Source: Camarhynchus parvulus | Taxonomy: Eukaryota > Chordata > Aves > Passeriformes > Thraupidae | Direction: 5' to 3' | Assembly (NCBI RefSeq): GCF_901933205.1 | Contig: NC_044571.1 | Coordinates: 11,796,420 to 11,860,419 of the forward strand | DNA length: 64,000 nucleotides | Shown here: positions 24,801 to 36,195 of the stretch, piece by piece | Layout of the letters: each line of letters opens with the position of its first letter | Position numbering within the stretch: the first letter of the stretch is position 1 | Position numbers and translations under genes: made by a program | Notes under the pieces: model-generated | The model's database searches: none | What the model was told of the DNA's origin: nothing | The model's input: the letters and a program-made list of their open reading frames with translations, nothing else

Positions 24801-26420
24801 GAGCATCCTGCTGTACTCATCTCTAATAGACTAAACTTTTTTTCTACTTTAAGCTTGAGCTCCATGTAGTTGAACAGTTTGTGATTCAGTCACGATGGTT
24901 CTTTTTTAAAATTCTGATCCAACATTCTACATTGCAAAATATTAATATGTCCTCAATATAGCATCATTAAGGAATTCAGATCTCTCCCAAGCTTCCCTTT
25001 TTTCAAAATTTGGTATTTCCTCTAATAGTTTAAGATTCCAGTCCTTGGAGTTTTAAATTTTCTTTCTTTAGGCTTCTTTTCTTTGTTGTGATATTCTTTC
25101 TCCTCTTTTCCTTGAGAATAATGAGGCCTCATGAGTTAGAATCAACTAATTCATTTCAGTGATCAGAGTCAAACTGAAAAGGTGTGTTTGTCCCTCCTTT
25201 TTGCAAGGAAAAAAAAACCAACAAAAACAACTTCAAGCAGTGTTAGACACTTTGTGCTTTGCTGCATTCTTCATCTGGTGGCTGCCTGAGTACATCAAAT
25301 TCCCTCTTACTACAAATCACAGGTTTCTTTAGTCAATAGGAAATCTCATCTTTGTCTGTAAGATTCCTCCCTTTATGTGGTTCTCCATTTTACCATAAAC
25401 ACACATCTTTCTTCTATTGTACTAAAATGACAATTCAGTGTTACTTCTGGTGGGGGCTTTTTGACACACAAAAACCCCCAGGAGCTAACTAGAATATAAA
25501 AAGTTTTATGTAAATTTTAAATGTAAATCTGAGTCTTTGTTTTAGAAATAAAAAGAAAGAAGTTGGGGAGAAAATTTCTTGCTCTCTCAGTACACTGAAA
25601 TAGTTTGCTTAGCAGTCTATTTAATGTTAATCTCAGACTATTAGCAGTTTACATAAATACTACTTTAAATCCTAGAATTTTATTGCTTGAACACCATTCT
25701 ATATGGTACAGAGTTCCACAGGTTATTTACATGTTATATAAAGTAGGACTTCTTGTTTTGATCTGTTGCATTTTCATTTTAAAGGACCTCTTCTCCATCT
25801 GGTATTGAAAAGGGCTATAGATTTTAGTCTGATCATGATCTTATATATCACATGATGTAAAGTTTTGCTTTTCTTCCCACAGTAAATAGGATTAGTCTAC
25901 ATAGTCTCTTAAAATAAAAGCTTCTGCTGCTCCTGTCTCAAAACAGTTTTGCAGTACTTTACTGAATTTTTTGAATTCAATATATTTGTGATATTAGCTA
26001 AAATAGACTTCTATGTTGAAATCCCATTGCAAATCACTGAGACCAGCTATTATCAAAACTTCCACCTCACCTGTTCTTCTCCTTGCAAGATATCATCTAG
26101 CATCTTTTGCCATAGATTATAAACTTAATTGCACCAATAGCATGCTAGTTTAAACTGTCTTCTTACTATTAGCCTACCTCTTTTGAAAGGAAATAAAATT
26201 TGAGATACTTAGAAAAGCTGGGAAGAAAGATTTCTCCCTTCCTTTTCCCTAAGCTTTATTTCTGTCCTTCTAGAAGACAGTGGCTCTTTGAACTCAGCTG
26301 TATCTCAGGTCTCATTGTGCTGTGCCATACAGGAGTGTTGGCCCCTGAGGGTCTGCAGGACACTCATATATCCAAACACACCCCTGTAGGTGCCATTTCC
26401 ATGCTGTAGAATAATGTTTA
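18867..26420. other. Long AT-rich stretch without recognisable genes
   Basis: In these 7.5 kb I see no gene, LINE, LTR or tandem array. Poly-A/poly-T runs lie at about 20095-20105, 20152-20161 and 23369-23385. Open frames are short (below 125 codons), with no domain-like composition. The 19.0-20.0 kb part is strongly AT-rich. Confidence 0.6.
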
Positions 26421-26427
26421 TGGCTGT

Positions 26428-26469
26428 ACTTGATCTCAGATGGCTTTTCCAACCTAAATGATTCCATCT
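26428..26469 (+). mobile_element. CR1 LINE 3' tail only
   Basis: ATCTCAGATGGCTTTTCCAA followed by CCTAAATGATTCCAT is the last 40 or so bases of a CR1. It is a separate copy from the next one, because the next copy restarts at an upstream CR1 position and has its own tail. Confidence 0.7.
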
Positions 26470-26504
26470 CTGCACAAAGGACGCACCACTGAGGCTGGCA
26501 TCAG

Positions 26505-26908
26505 TTAAGGAAGCAGCTGAGGGAGCTGGGGGTGTTTAGCCTGGGGAAAAGGAGGCTGAGGAGACCTTATTGCTCTCTAAAGTTGCCTGAAAGGACATGT
26601 AGATAGCTGTGGGCATTGGTCTCTTCACCAAGGGCCAACTGATAGGCTGAAGGGAAATGTCCTCAAGGCCCACCAAGGGAGATTTAGACTGGATATTGGG
26701 GAAAATTTCTTCACTGAAGTGGTAGTCAGGCATCACAAAAGGCTGCCCAGGCAGGTGGTGGAGTCAGCATCCCAGGAAGTGTTTGAAAAAGCATGTAGAT
26801 GTGGCACCTGGGAACATGGTTTAGTGGTGAACTTGGAAACACTGGGTTAATGATTGGACCTTACAATCTTAGAGGTCTTTTCCCACCTAAGTGATTCTGT
26901 GATTCAAT
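26505..26908 (+). mobile_element. CR1 LINE 3' region, about 400 bp
   Basis: GAGGGAGCTGGGGGTGTTTA, CCTGGGGAAAAGGAGGCTGA and GGAGACCTTATTGCTCTC start the copy. The order then runs through AAATTTCTTCACTGAAG, GGCTGCCCAGGCAGGTGGTG, ATGTAGATGTGGCACCTGGG and the final GTGATTCTGTGATTCA tail. This is an essentially continuous CR1 3' third on the plus strand, with small deletions. It directly follows another CR1 tail at 26428-26469. Confidence 0.92.
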
Positions 26909-29900
26909 GCAATTTTTTTCTTCTTTTAGGTGGGTCATTAGGCTTTTGGTAAACCTCACCTAGTTTCAGGAAGTTATCTGACTCTTACTCTTCACAATTT
27001 ACTGTAATTTATACTAGTTGTGTGTAGCTGCATTTGTCTCTTCTGTTCCCTGAAAAAGTTAAACTTGAGTATTCAAGCCCCAGATGTGCAAGTTGATGAA
27101 GTTTAGAATATACTGAGGAACTAATATATATTTGCTGTTGTCCATGCTTTTGTTACAGTCTGTCTTTAAATGAGAGCAAAGAATCAATGATCTTTGTTTT
27201 GTTGTGGTTCACTGCTGGCATCCTTTTTTTTTTCACCTTCTTGAAGTGTTCTTCAAATATGCTTGTTAGCTACGCCCAATAACAAGTTAACTGTATGATA
27301 AAGGATGAGAAATACACAACATTTAACTACAACAAAAGGCAAAGAAACAACAGATTGAGAAACCCACCCTCTCACACACCTGAGCACAAACATACACAAA
27401 CTGCAGCGAAAAACTTGGGTTTCCCCTTGCAAGTGAATTCCCCGTGAGCTCTGCAGGATGACTTCTTGGATGAATGTCTGCGTATGTTTTACCTATGCAC
27501 TTTGTTGGAAGATAATAAAAAAAACCCTCATTATGTGAATTTAAGTAACTCAAAAAATCTGTTTATTGTTTAATATTCTGTCATCACTAATTTTATGCTT
27601 CAATTAATTTTCTGCCATATTTCCTCATGCTATATAAGAAAGCTATTTGTACAAAGCCATCTTTTTAAAATTCATTTCATTTCATTTTCCTTCCTGAAAA
27701 AGGCCATCTGCATGAACACGCTGAGCAAATGAAAGAAAAACTTCACATCTTTAATTTTATAAATCAGAATTATTCATATGATTAAGCTTTGTAGAGTTTA
27801 AATAACAAACTGACTTGACATGCCCCTAACTTGCATAACCATTGTCTCAGGAAAGTAACTTAGATACAGACTGTCTGACTGTATGTGGAATTAAGCATAG
27901 AAAGCCTTGCCAGAGGTGGGTAGAGGGGGTAGGAGATGGCCTTGCATTCTTTCTCACTATACAGGGTTTTATTTTTCCAAGGTGGGTGGTTGCCAGGAAA
28001 CAGTAAATACAACTGAAGAAATGGATTTATTTGACGTGAATCCCTTAAGCAAGGTGAGGGAACAGAACAAAATGCAAAGACTGAGCTGGGGATCAGTTTG
28101 ATAAATCCACATTTGTTCAGGTGATTGTTGAGAAAGCTACACACAATATTTTATTTTTGCATCCCTTCCTGCCCTGTTTCCATCTCCTTCAAGAAAGGAG
28201 GATGAGTATAGTGCCGGCAGCACCATGATCTTTGAAGGCAGCTTTTCTGGGGTGATGCCTGCCATCCAAGAAACCTTTGTTGCTCTCACATGGTGGCAGG
28301 GAGCCTGGGGGAGAGAACCTGCTTGACTGTGCCCCACAGCCCCAGCTCCACTCCCACCTCTCTGACTCCTTTCCTTCCCCTCCTGTTCTTGCCTTCTCCC
28401 TTTTCCTCCTCCCCCTGCTTACAGCCATGGAATTAACATCAATTTTCTTCTAGCTCTGCTTACACAACATTCTGTGAAATATTCATTTCCCATGCATGTA
28501 TTTCATCCAGACTGAAATTTGCTGGATGCAAAGCACATATCCTTCTTGGTATTTGGCTTTTTTTCTTTTTGCTTTGTTTCTGTCTGGTACAATCAGGCGC
28601 TATTCTTGTTTGTTTCCATGCATCATCACAGCAATAAATATAAATAATAACTGTATGTGCAAATTATCCATGATTAACTGTTTCTGAGATAAGATTATCA
28701 CTTCCCTGGGATTCACCCCTCCCATAAGAAGTCTATAATCTTACAGACATATTAAATCATTGAAATGATTCAGAAATGTTAAAGCAGGAAGATTTCAACA
28801 AGGGAAGTTGAAATCTGCAGCTCCCTAATAACTGCTCTGACATTTTTATGTAAAGACATTTTTCAAAATACATTTTAATTGATAAATTTTGTTATAAAAT
28901 TTGAGGCTATCCTACCCCAGTAATTATGTATATTATTAATTTGGAAGTGTGCTGGAGAAAAGAATTAGTGCAATTACCTTCACCATAAAAATGGATATCT
29001 GTGGACATATAATTTAAGACACAATTCAAAAATATCACTCTTTATTATCTATTCATTTTTGAAGATGATAATTGGTGAGAAATTCTTGTGTCATGGCTCA
29101 TATTTCTGATTTATGTTTGTTGTAAATTTACAGACACATAATATTATAGGAAAGATGTTCTGAGCTGGGTAAAAAGATACGTCTACTTAAGCAGCTAAAG
29201 TTATTCAGACTCTCTTGTTCCCATAGTTATCATAATTTATTCAAAGGTTCTCAAAAGTTTAGACAGAAACTTTGATCTAAGTAGAGGTAATATCATTTAT
29301 CTATTCAAAAAATGCCTATAATTTATAAAGATTTCAGGAAAGTAGGATATTCTTGACCTGGAATTATTTAAACTCAGAAATATCAGGTTTAAGGATGAGT
29401 AAAAGATAAAATTCTTCTCCACTTAAAAAGAAAAGCCACATTAAGCCTATCAGAAGTCAAGTTTTTCAGAGAAATTGGGAATTCAAAAGTGTAAACGTAT
29501 GTTGTACTGTGTACACATCTAGCAGTTCTGACATCAGTGCATGCCCTGTTTTACTGCACACATTTTGCAGAGCAAGGAAGATGAAAGCATAAAATCTAGC
29601 CAGTACACTTGTAGAGCCCAGGCTCCTAGAAAAGCAGAGGAAAAGCCTAACTTCTCATGGAGTCTGGCTAAGAACTGGAGCTGAAAAAGGCACCATTTCC
29701 TGAAGGGGTACCTGCCCTGCTGCTGCAGGAGTTTGTGCTACAGAAATCTGGCAGATGCTTGCCCTGAGTAAAGTGGATGTCCACCAAAATAAAGAGATGT
29801 CATAGAGGTGTAACTTACCCCAGTGACTTTCCCTGTGTCAGGGCACATACTGTCAGGAGCACAGTGACCAGAAACCAAAATTTCCTGAATTGCAACCGTG

Positions 29901-32900
29901 TATTACTTCTCTCAAATCCCACTGCCTTAAATGTTTACAACCTTTGCAGTGAGATTTGCCATAGGGAAATGCTATGGAGGCAGGTCACACTTCAAGCCTA
30001 CCAATTCTGACAGTATCCCTTCCGTGCATTTCTGTTTCAAAGGATCAGTGTGAGCAACTGCCACTTCTTATCGTGTAAGAACACTCCCTGATCTTACTAC
30101 TGCCAACTTCTTCATTGCACTGCTCACTGAAAATGTGGTGACAAGCTGGACCTGTCAGGAAATCATGTCCTCTACAAATATCTGACTTCAGCAAAGCACT
30201 AGCTCGTACCAAATCCATACTATATTTGCATCATATAAATATATATGTTCCAATACATACCTAATAAACTATTATTTATACAATACAAACAGCCATGGAA
30301 AATCTGCTATTTTCATTATGTATATGTACAGTTGCAGAAAATAAACCTTTATAGCATTTTGCTATTGTCATTTTTGTTAGGTTTTCTGCTTTTGTTATCT
30401 TGTTGTTAAAAATATTACTTTGAATTAAAACGACACAGCAAATTCCCTATTTCGTGAATGCATGTGTGCATTTACACAAATCCCTGAAATGACAAAAACA
30501 AGAACCTAAAAATAATGCTTGAGTTGTTTCAGTTCCTTTGATTTCAGTTCAGTTTGTCATCAATCTTTTAATTTATTATATTTTCAATCTTTAAACATCA
30601 ATCTTTTTAAACTTTCAAAAACAGGTCAGTTATCAGTGCTGTTTTCTTAATAGGAAAATGAGGCAAAGGAAGATGAACTAACCTACTGATGGTCATACAA
30701 TGCCAATCATGGTATTTGCCATGATAGAAGTTCACTTTCTGTCTCCAACACGTGGCACAGTGTTGCTCTTCTCTCTATCTCTGACTTAAGGAACTCAGCA
30801 TTTCTCTGGACTGTCCAGTGTAATAATTTCTTAAACAAATATTTAGGACAAGAATCACACAGAAAATTGTGGTCTAAAAAAATTCAGAGGGCATTTTACT
30901 GTGTATTCTGAGGTATTGGTGAATTACATTTTTTACCTGTTTATAATGTCTTAATTAATTCTAAAAACAATATTTCATCTCTATTTAGATCAAAGAAAGC
31001 ATTTATTTCCAGGGAAGATAATTCATTCACATTTGTATGTGTTTCCTTGTTTAGACAGGAGGTTTTATGAAGGCTGCAGGCATCAGGCATCCAGAACAGC
31101 ATTAATTCCCTGCTTCTGATATTGCTCTTTCTCTAGTGTGTTATGAGAGAACAAGGCTGTGCATTCTTTCACTCATTTTCATATCCCTGAAATACGGAAA
31201 ATACAACGTCAGGGCTCTGCAAAATAATTCCTCAGTCTGCCTGTGATGGAAAAGCCTGTATAGATTATTGACCTCAATAATCTGGCAATGTGGGTGTGCA
31301 GAAATGAAGCAGATGTGGGATGGTGGAAAGGCATTGAAGAGAATATGACAGGAGAGAAGCAGAAGGAACAGGGATTCCTGTTTACTCTGGCGCTTCATTC
31401 TACCTGCTAATCCCAAGCCTACAGATCCCAATAGCATTCTTGATCTGTCCATAACCAAGAGATCTATTATTTGCTGCCATGCCAGATCCATTAAGATCCC
31501 AGACAATCTGTTCCTATAGTTATTCCCATTTGTAATTAAAATCTCAGCTATATCTATACAAGCAGCCACATGCCATAGAATAAATGATGATGGTAGCTTT
31601 ATTCCCTAGTGGCATTTTCTAAGGCTTAATTTATAAAATAAAAATAGCATATGCAATTGTGTTATGAAAAAGTATGATTTGAAAGTACATGTTGAGAAAA
31701 AGATACTTCTATTTGAGAAGAAACTAAACACAACTACAGAGAAACTCAATAAAGGAATATTTTCCCCCCAACTTTCTTTTACAAATTCCTGAATATCTTT
31801 GTATTTGGAAAACATATGTCAAATCAGGAGTCTCTCCAGGTCAGGACTGACAAGAGTGTTGCAGTTCAGTGTGCTTAGTTATCTAACATAAAGAGGAGAA
31901 AACTTCATGTTCATACACCTTTTCTATGGTTAACCCATGACACTTTTATTTCAAAGTGTTTTTTTTTTTAATAGAAAAGCCAGTTAGTGACTTTTGGAAC
32001 AAATATCAAATGCTTCTGACAGCACATGTTGACCTTGCATGATACTTTTACTTTTTCTTATCTAGTATATAGCAAATGGCTTTAGCATGGTTCCAAAGCA
32101 ATTTAAACGACAATCTAATTTTAATTAACCAGGGGGAAAAACCCCAACAAAACCAACAACCAAATAAGATCTACTCTTAACAATTCTTTTTGATGAAATC
32201 ATCAGTTTCCATCCCAGTTATTTGGAATAGGAACTTAAAATAATTCAATTATTTTAAATAATTGTGGGAGACTAAGATGATTTTTTTTTCAGAAAATTGC
32301 AGAATAAATTAAAACGTCTCTAGACTAAATATAAATAAACAGATAAATATATTTGCTTGTATTTCAAAACATCTGTAAAAGCAGCAATAAATGTGTATTT
32401 TTAGGTTTTCAGAAACAAATGTAGTAAAAAACCGAACCCATTTACAACCAACTCTTCTCTTTATTGTAGGCTTAAACTGCTATGATGCTGTAGTGTGGTG
32501 TGCAGAGAAAGCAGAGAAAGTATAAGCCAGCAAGAATAGCAGAAAAAAAAGTATTTGTCTTCTGAGCTCTGCTGAGAATTGACTCTGGACATTGCAGGCT
32601 GCCCTTGTGCAGGGCCACACCACCAGCTCCACGTGGGACAGGTCCAGCTCATGGCCTCACTGCCATAAATGTTTGTGCCTTGCTCATTGTTACTGGTATT
32701 GGAGAAAGTTAAAAAACATTCTGATATAAAACTGTGGAGTCCTACTGGTTTAATTGATATCAATATGGTGTAAAATAAGGAATGCAATGTCAATTTGTAA
32801 TGCTATTAGTTCGATAACATTTGAATTTAAAGGCTTGGCTTGTGCAGTGGGCTGATGACAACCAGCAACTAATCATCATCTGTATAACTGCTCACTCACT

Positions 32901-33150
32901 CCTTCCCAATGCTGGGATGGGGAGACAATGGGAAGGCAAAAAGAAAAAAAGTTGTGAGTTGAGAAAGTTTTATAAGTGAAGAGAAAAACCTAAAAGCAGT
33001 GTAAACTGCAAAAGCAGGAAGCAGTGACAAACAATCCCTGGAATTGAATGTACAGTAAGAAAAGGAGTGAGCAACTCTAAGAGACTTAAGTATCACAACT
33101 GCATTAAACACTGCCAGAGCCACAGAAGGAACTTGCCATAAGCCACCACA
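26909..33150. other. Unassigned DNA without recognisable genes
   Basis: No gene or named repeat is seen in these 6.2 kb. GC-richer patches at 28140-28430, 29560-29780 and 32560-32650 have no clear identity. A 142-codon minus frame (31569-31141) has no domain-like pattern and is of chance length. Confidence 0.55.
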
Positions 33151-33490
33151 GCAGCCACTTGAGATATGCAAAGAGAGGACCTTGTAACAGGAAAGCCCTA
33201 ATTCCAGACCTGGCAGAGGTGGGCACACGCAAGTTAATACATCCAGACAGAAATTCCCATTGCGGTAGATTGCAGGAAAGGAAGCAACGCTTCAGGATCC
33301 ACGAGGTGGTAATTATCTTCTGCTTGATCTCTGTCTGTCTCCTCTCTCGGTCTCTCTCCACCCTTCTGCCACTCCTTGTTTATTTCTATCTCTCTACCTC
33401 ACATTTATTGTTAAAAGACCCTGTACTTTGACATATGATCTCATTTGCACCTTTATTCAGGCAGAGGCATCTTTCAGTAAATTGGATCAT
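33151..33490. repeat. Possible unclassified repeat (LTR-like composition)
   Basis: This patch has a TCTCTGTCTGTCTCC pyrimidine stretch, a CACATTTATTGTTAAAAGAC block and a CATTTGCACCTTTATTCAGG block. Its texture resembles an avian LTR, but I could not place TG...CA ends or a target duplication. It is adjacent to a definite LTR at 33.66 kb. Confidence 0.25.
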
Positions 33491-33658
33491 GACAGCAACA
33501 GGTCAGGTGAAGGAGCGATTAAGTCAACACTGCGACCAGCCACAGAAAGTAGCAGCCCTCCAAGTCAGAGCAAAACTCATATAACAGCTTTAAATTCAGT
33601 CTAGAACACTTCGATCAGACCTGTCATTATCTGGAATCCCTAGAGCCAGATAGATCTG

Positions 33659-34205
33659 TGTTGGGTTGTCACTACCAGCAGCCAAACATCTACACCAGTG
33701 CTCACTCAGTCCCAGCGCCAGAGGCACAGGGCTGAGAATAGGAAGAAAAAACACTAAGAAAAGTTTTGGGTCAAGTAAAGTTAATTTTTCAAGTAAAAGA
33801 AACAGAAAAAAAATAAGCAAAAAAGCAATGCAAAGATCCCTCATCATCTCCTGTAAGTAAACTGATGCCCAACCAGTTCTGAGCAAAGGCCACCTTGGAA
33901 ACCAAAATGAAAATCCCGTTCTTTTCATCTACTTCAGTTTTTGTTGCTGAGCATGATGTTAATAGGACACTGAATATCCCATTGCCCAGTCTGGATCAGC
34001 TTCTCAGGCCCTTCTTAGCCACTCCCAGCCTGTCTGCTTGCTTGGGGGGAAGGAGACAGAGTGGGAAAAAGAGAAAGCCTCAGTGCTGTGCAAGCACAGT
34101 TCAGTGAAAGCCAAAATATTACCAACCAACACTGTTTTACACACAAATCCAAAACAGAACATATGGGCTGCTATAAGGAAAGTTAACTCCATCCCAGCCA
34201 GAGCA
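33659..34205 (-). mobile_element. Old solo LTR, family A, reverse orientation
   Basis: Read on the minus strand, this carries the same block order as the LTR at 5431-6002: CTGGGATGGAGTTAACTTTC, a TAGCAGCCCATA block, a GTAAAACAGTGTTGG block, CAATGGGATATTCAGT and CATCATGCTCAGCAACAAAA. The R/U5 half (33660-33930) is more diverged. The minus 5' end could be at 34205 or at 34211, because TG occurs at both. No target duplication was found. No internal retroviral sequence is attached. Confidence 0.6.
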
Positions 34206-34211
34206 AGTACA

Positions 34212-34880
34212 ACTTGCTACAGAAGATACTCAACCACTTTTCTGCAAAATTAGAAGAAAGATTAGCCATTAGGCAAAGCAACTTATGTCCTTCCTTAGGC
34301 TACTTATGCCCTTTAATGCAACAGGATTTGTAAGAGGGCCAAACCAAGCCCTGCCTAGTCCCTGGGCAGGTCCCAGGATTTTCCGGGACAAACCCTGAAG
34401 CTTCCAAAGGAGGAGGTCATTTGAAGGAAATTCCTCTCCACACGGGAGATGTTAGGATGATTACAGCATTGGTTGAGTAGATCTCACTTACATCCTGCTA
34501 CACAAATGCCAGACTTGATACAGAAACTGTATTCTGGGCTTCCTGTAATTTGCAGGAATTACACTGGTCCATTTAGATGGGAAATGCAGTGCTAACAGCA
34601 CCTGACTTTTAAGTGCCAAAGCTGGCCAATCAAGGACGCCTCTGCAGTCATTGAAGGGTATAATATATTTCCTTAGGGAATTCAGCCAATTACTTTACAG
34701 CAGTGTCAGGAAGGGATAAATCATCCACTTTAGGTACTTACTGCTCTTCAGGTATTGATGTACTTGTCTAGGTGCCAAAATTCAGTGTCAGAAAGAAAAC
34801 CTGAATATCACTAATTGAAGAACTAACTTGAAACAAAGCTCAAAAGCATTACATTTAGCAAGTCTGACTAATGGAGTCAC
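34212..34880. other. Unassigned DNA
   Basis: No gene or recognisable repeat is seen between the family A LTR and the nested CR1 locus. Confidence 0.5.
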
Positions 34881-34901
34881 AATTCATAGAATCATAGAAT
34901 A

Positions 34902-35187
34902 AAGTTGTCATTATATTGCAAGAGTTCTATTGCTAGAGTTTTGTACCTCCTTGATTAGGCATCTCCTGTAGGCATTGACTCTTCCATGCCCTCACAGTAA
35001 CCAACTGACTCCAGTTCCCCTCAACCAACCAATCCACTCTTTTATAACACGCTTCTTGTTGGCTACAGGTGTGGCCTGTTAACATCAGGCCTGCTCCTAA
35101 TCCTTAATAATTGGCTCAGCTGCAACTCTTTAGAGGGTAAGATTACTTTCTATACTACCTTCATGTACCCATACTGTATTCCCCTAC
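34902..35187. mobile_element. 286-bp insertion of unknown class inside the CR1 tail
   Basis: The insertion is flanked by AGAATA on both sides (34896-34901 and 35188-35193), which looks like a 6-bp target duplication, although the CR1 tail is itself repetitive. The inserted segment starts AAGTTGTCATTATATTGC and ends TATTCCCCTAC. It has a TATA-like CTTTTATAAC near 35038-35047 and GTGTGGCCTGTTAACATCAG near 35070, a block I associate with songbird LTRs. An LTR reading would need TG at 34906 and CA at 35187-35188, which leaves four extra bases on the left. Either the left edge mutated or this is not an LTR. Orientation is uncertain. Confidence 0.5.
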
Positions 35188-35281
35188 AGAATAATAGAAT
35201 CATCAAGGCTGAAAGGGACCTTTAAGATCATCCAGTCCCACTATCACCCCAACACTACCTACTGTACCCTTAAACCACATC

Positions 35282-35287
35282 ACCCAG
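35282..35287. repeat. Left target-site duplication of LTR (ACCCAG)
   Basis: ACCCAG precedes the LTR and is repeated exactly at 35944-35949. A 6-bp duplication is typical of alpha/beta-type (class II, ERVK-like) elements. Confidence 0.9.
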
Positions 35288-35943
35288 TGTTGTGTTGTGT
35301 TTGTACAAGTCGGACTGTTCTATTTCCCCTTTTCATGTAATGGTTCTGCCCTGGTTCTCTCCTCCCTCCCTTGTGCTGCCAGTTATCCCAACTCCTCCCC
35401 AGTTGCCTTGGAGATTAATGTACCCTTTTTCAAATTCCTCCCCAGTGCCCCGTCTGTCCCTCGGCACTCCCACCCTTCTCTCTAGAAACTTCCAGCTAGA
35501 GCATTGAGTGATTGGTTCAGCGGCCGGGGCCCCACCCTCAAGTTATCTCCATTGGCGTTCTCCCTAAGTCAATCTTTTGTATCCCACTCCCCTCTAAAAC
35601 TCTATTCGCCAGAGGACCGACTCCTCCCCTGTCTCCTTCCTGTTTTATAAGCTGTTGCTTATAAAGCTGACCTCCCTCTCTTTCTCTTCAGTTGTTGTTC
35701 CCCTGGGACCCAATAGGCCTGGATTCACTACAGCTGGAGAGCGCTCTCTTTTTCTGCTGACTGTAGATATAAGCCAAGCCATGTTCTACGACAAGGCAGC
35801 GCTGCTGTTATAGCACAGAGCATTTGCCTTAGGTGCTGTCCCAAACCACGGAGATCGGGATAGTGCTCCCCTACTACTAGTGGTGCTGGATAGCTAGCCG
35901 GAACGTCCAAGAAGGACAATCCTTCCCCAGCTTGACTGCTTCA
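35288..35943 (+). mobile_element. Solo LTR, 656 bp, class II (ERVK-like), nested in CR1
   Basis: The element starts TGTTGTGTTGTGTTTG and ends GACTGCTTCA. It is bounded by perfect ACCCAG copies and lies inside a minus-strand CR1 whose sequence resumes without loss on the far side. It is GC-rich compared with its surroundings and contains CpGs, CCAAT-type GATTGGTTC near 35510-35518, and tandem TATA-like boxes TTTTATAA (35643-35650) and TTATAAAG (35659-35666). These would place the U3/R boundary near 35690. The plus orientation is inferred from the position of these promoter-like boxes. No gag, pol or env sequence is attached, so this is a recombined solo LTR. Exact duplications and a clean junction suggest a fairly young insertion. 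Confidence 0.92.
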
Positions 35944-35949
35944 ACCCAG
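35944..35949. repeat. Right target-site duplication of LTR (ACCCAG)
   Basis: This is an exact repeat of 35282-35287 directly after the terminal CA of the LTR. Confidence 0.9.
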
Positions 35950-36195
35950 CACCAGATCCAGACACCTCTTGAGCACCTCTGGGGATGGTGACTCCACACC
36001 TCCCTAGACAGCTCATTCCAATGCCTGAGCACCCAAAAGGGAAATTTTTTTCTAATATCGAATTTGAATCTCCCCTGTCTCAGGTTAAAGCCATGTACTC
36101 TGGTGCCCTCATTACAGGCACGGTACGAGAGATCTGCCCCCACCTCAATACAACCTCCTTTCAGGTAGTTAGAGAGAAATTAGGTCCATGACTGA

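Larger units (their letters stand above)
34881..36195 (-). mobile_element. CR1 LINE 3' region split by two later insertions
   Basis: The minus-strand CR1 begins at its 3' tail, seen on the plus strand as AATTCATAGAATCATAGAAT (34881-34900). It resumes at 35194 with ATAGAATCATCAAGGCTGAA, continues through GACCTTTAAGATCATCCAGT and CACTATCACCCCAACACTA to 35287, is broken again, and resumes at 35944 with CCAGACACCTCTTGAGCACC, TGGGGATGGTGACTCCAC and CAATGCCTGAGCACCC. It ends near 36195. The three CR1 pieces are collinear, so both interruptions are later insertions. The 5' edge is approximate. Confidence 0.9.

Noticed and set aside
31141..31569. 142-codon minus-strand frame
   Set aside because: It has chance length, no recognisable motif, and composition typical of noncoding DNA.
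35288..35507. Two overlapping 62-71 codon frames starting near the LTR
   Set aside because: They are LTR U3 sequence without gag, and there is no coding signal.
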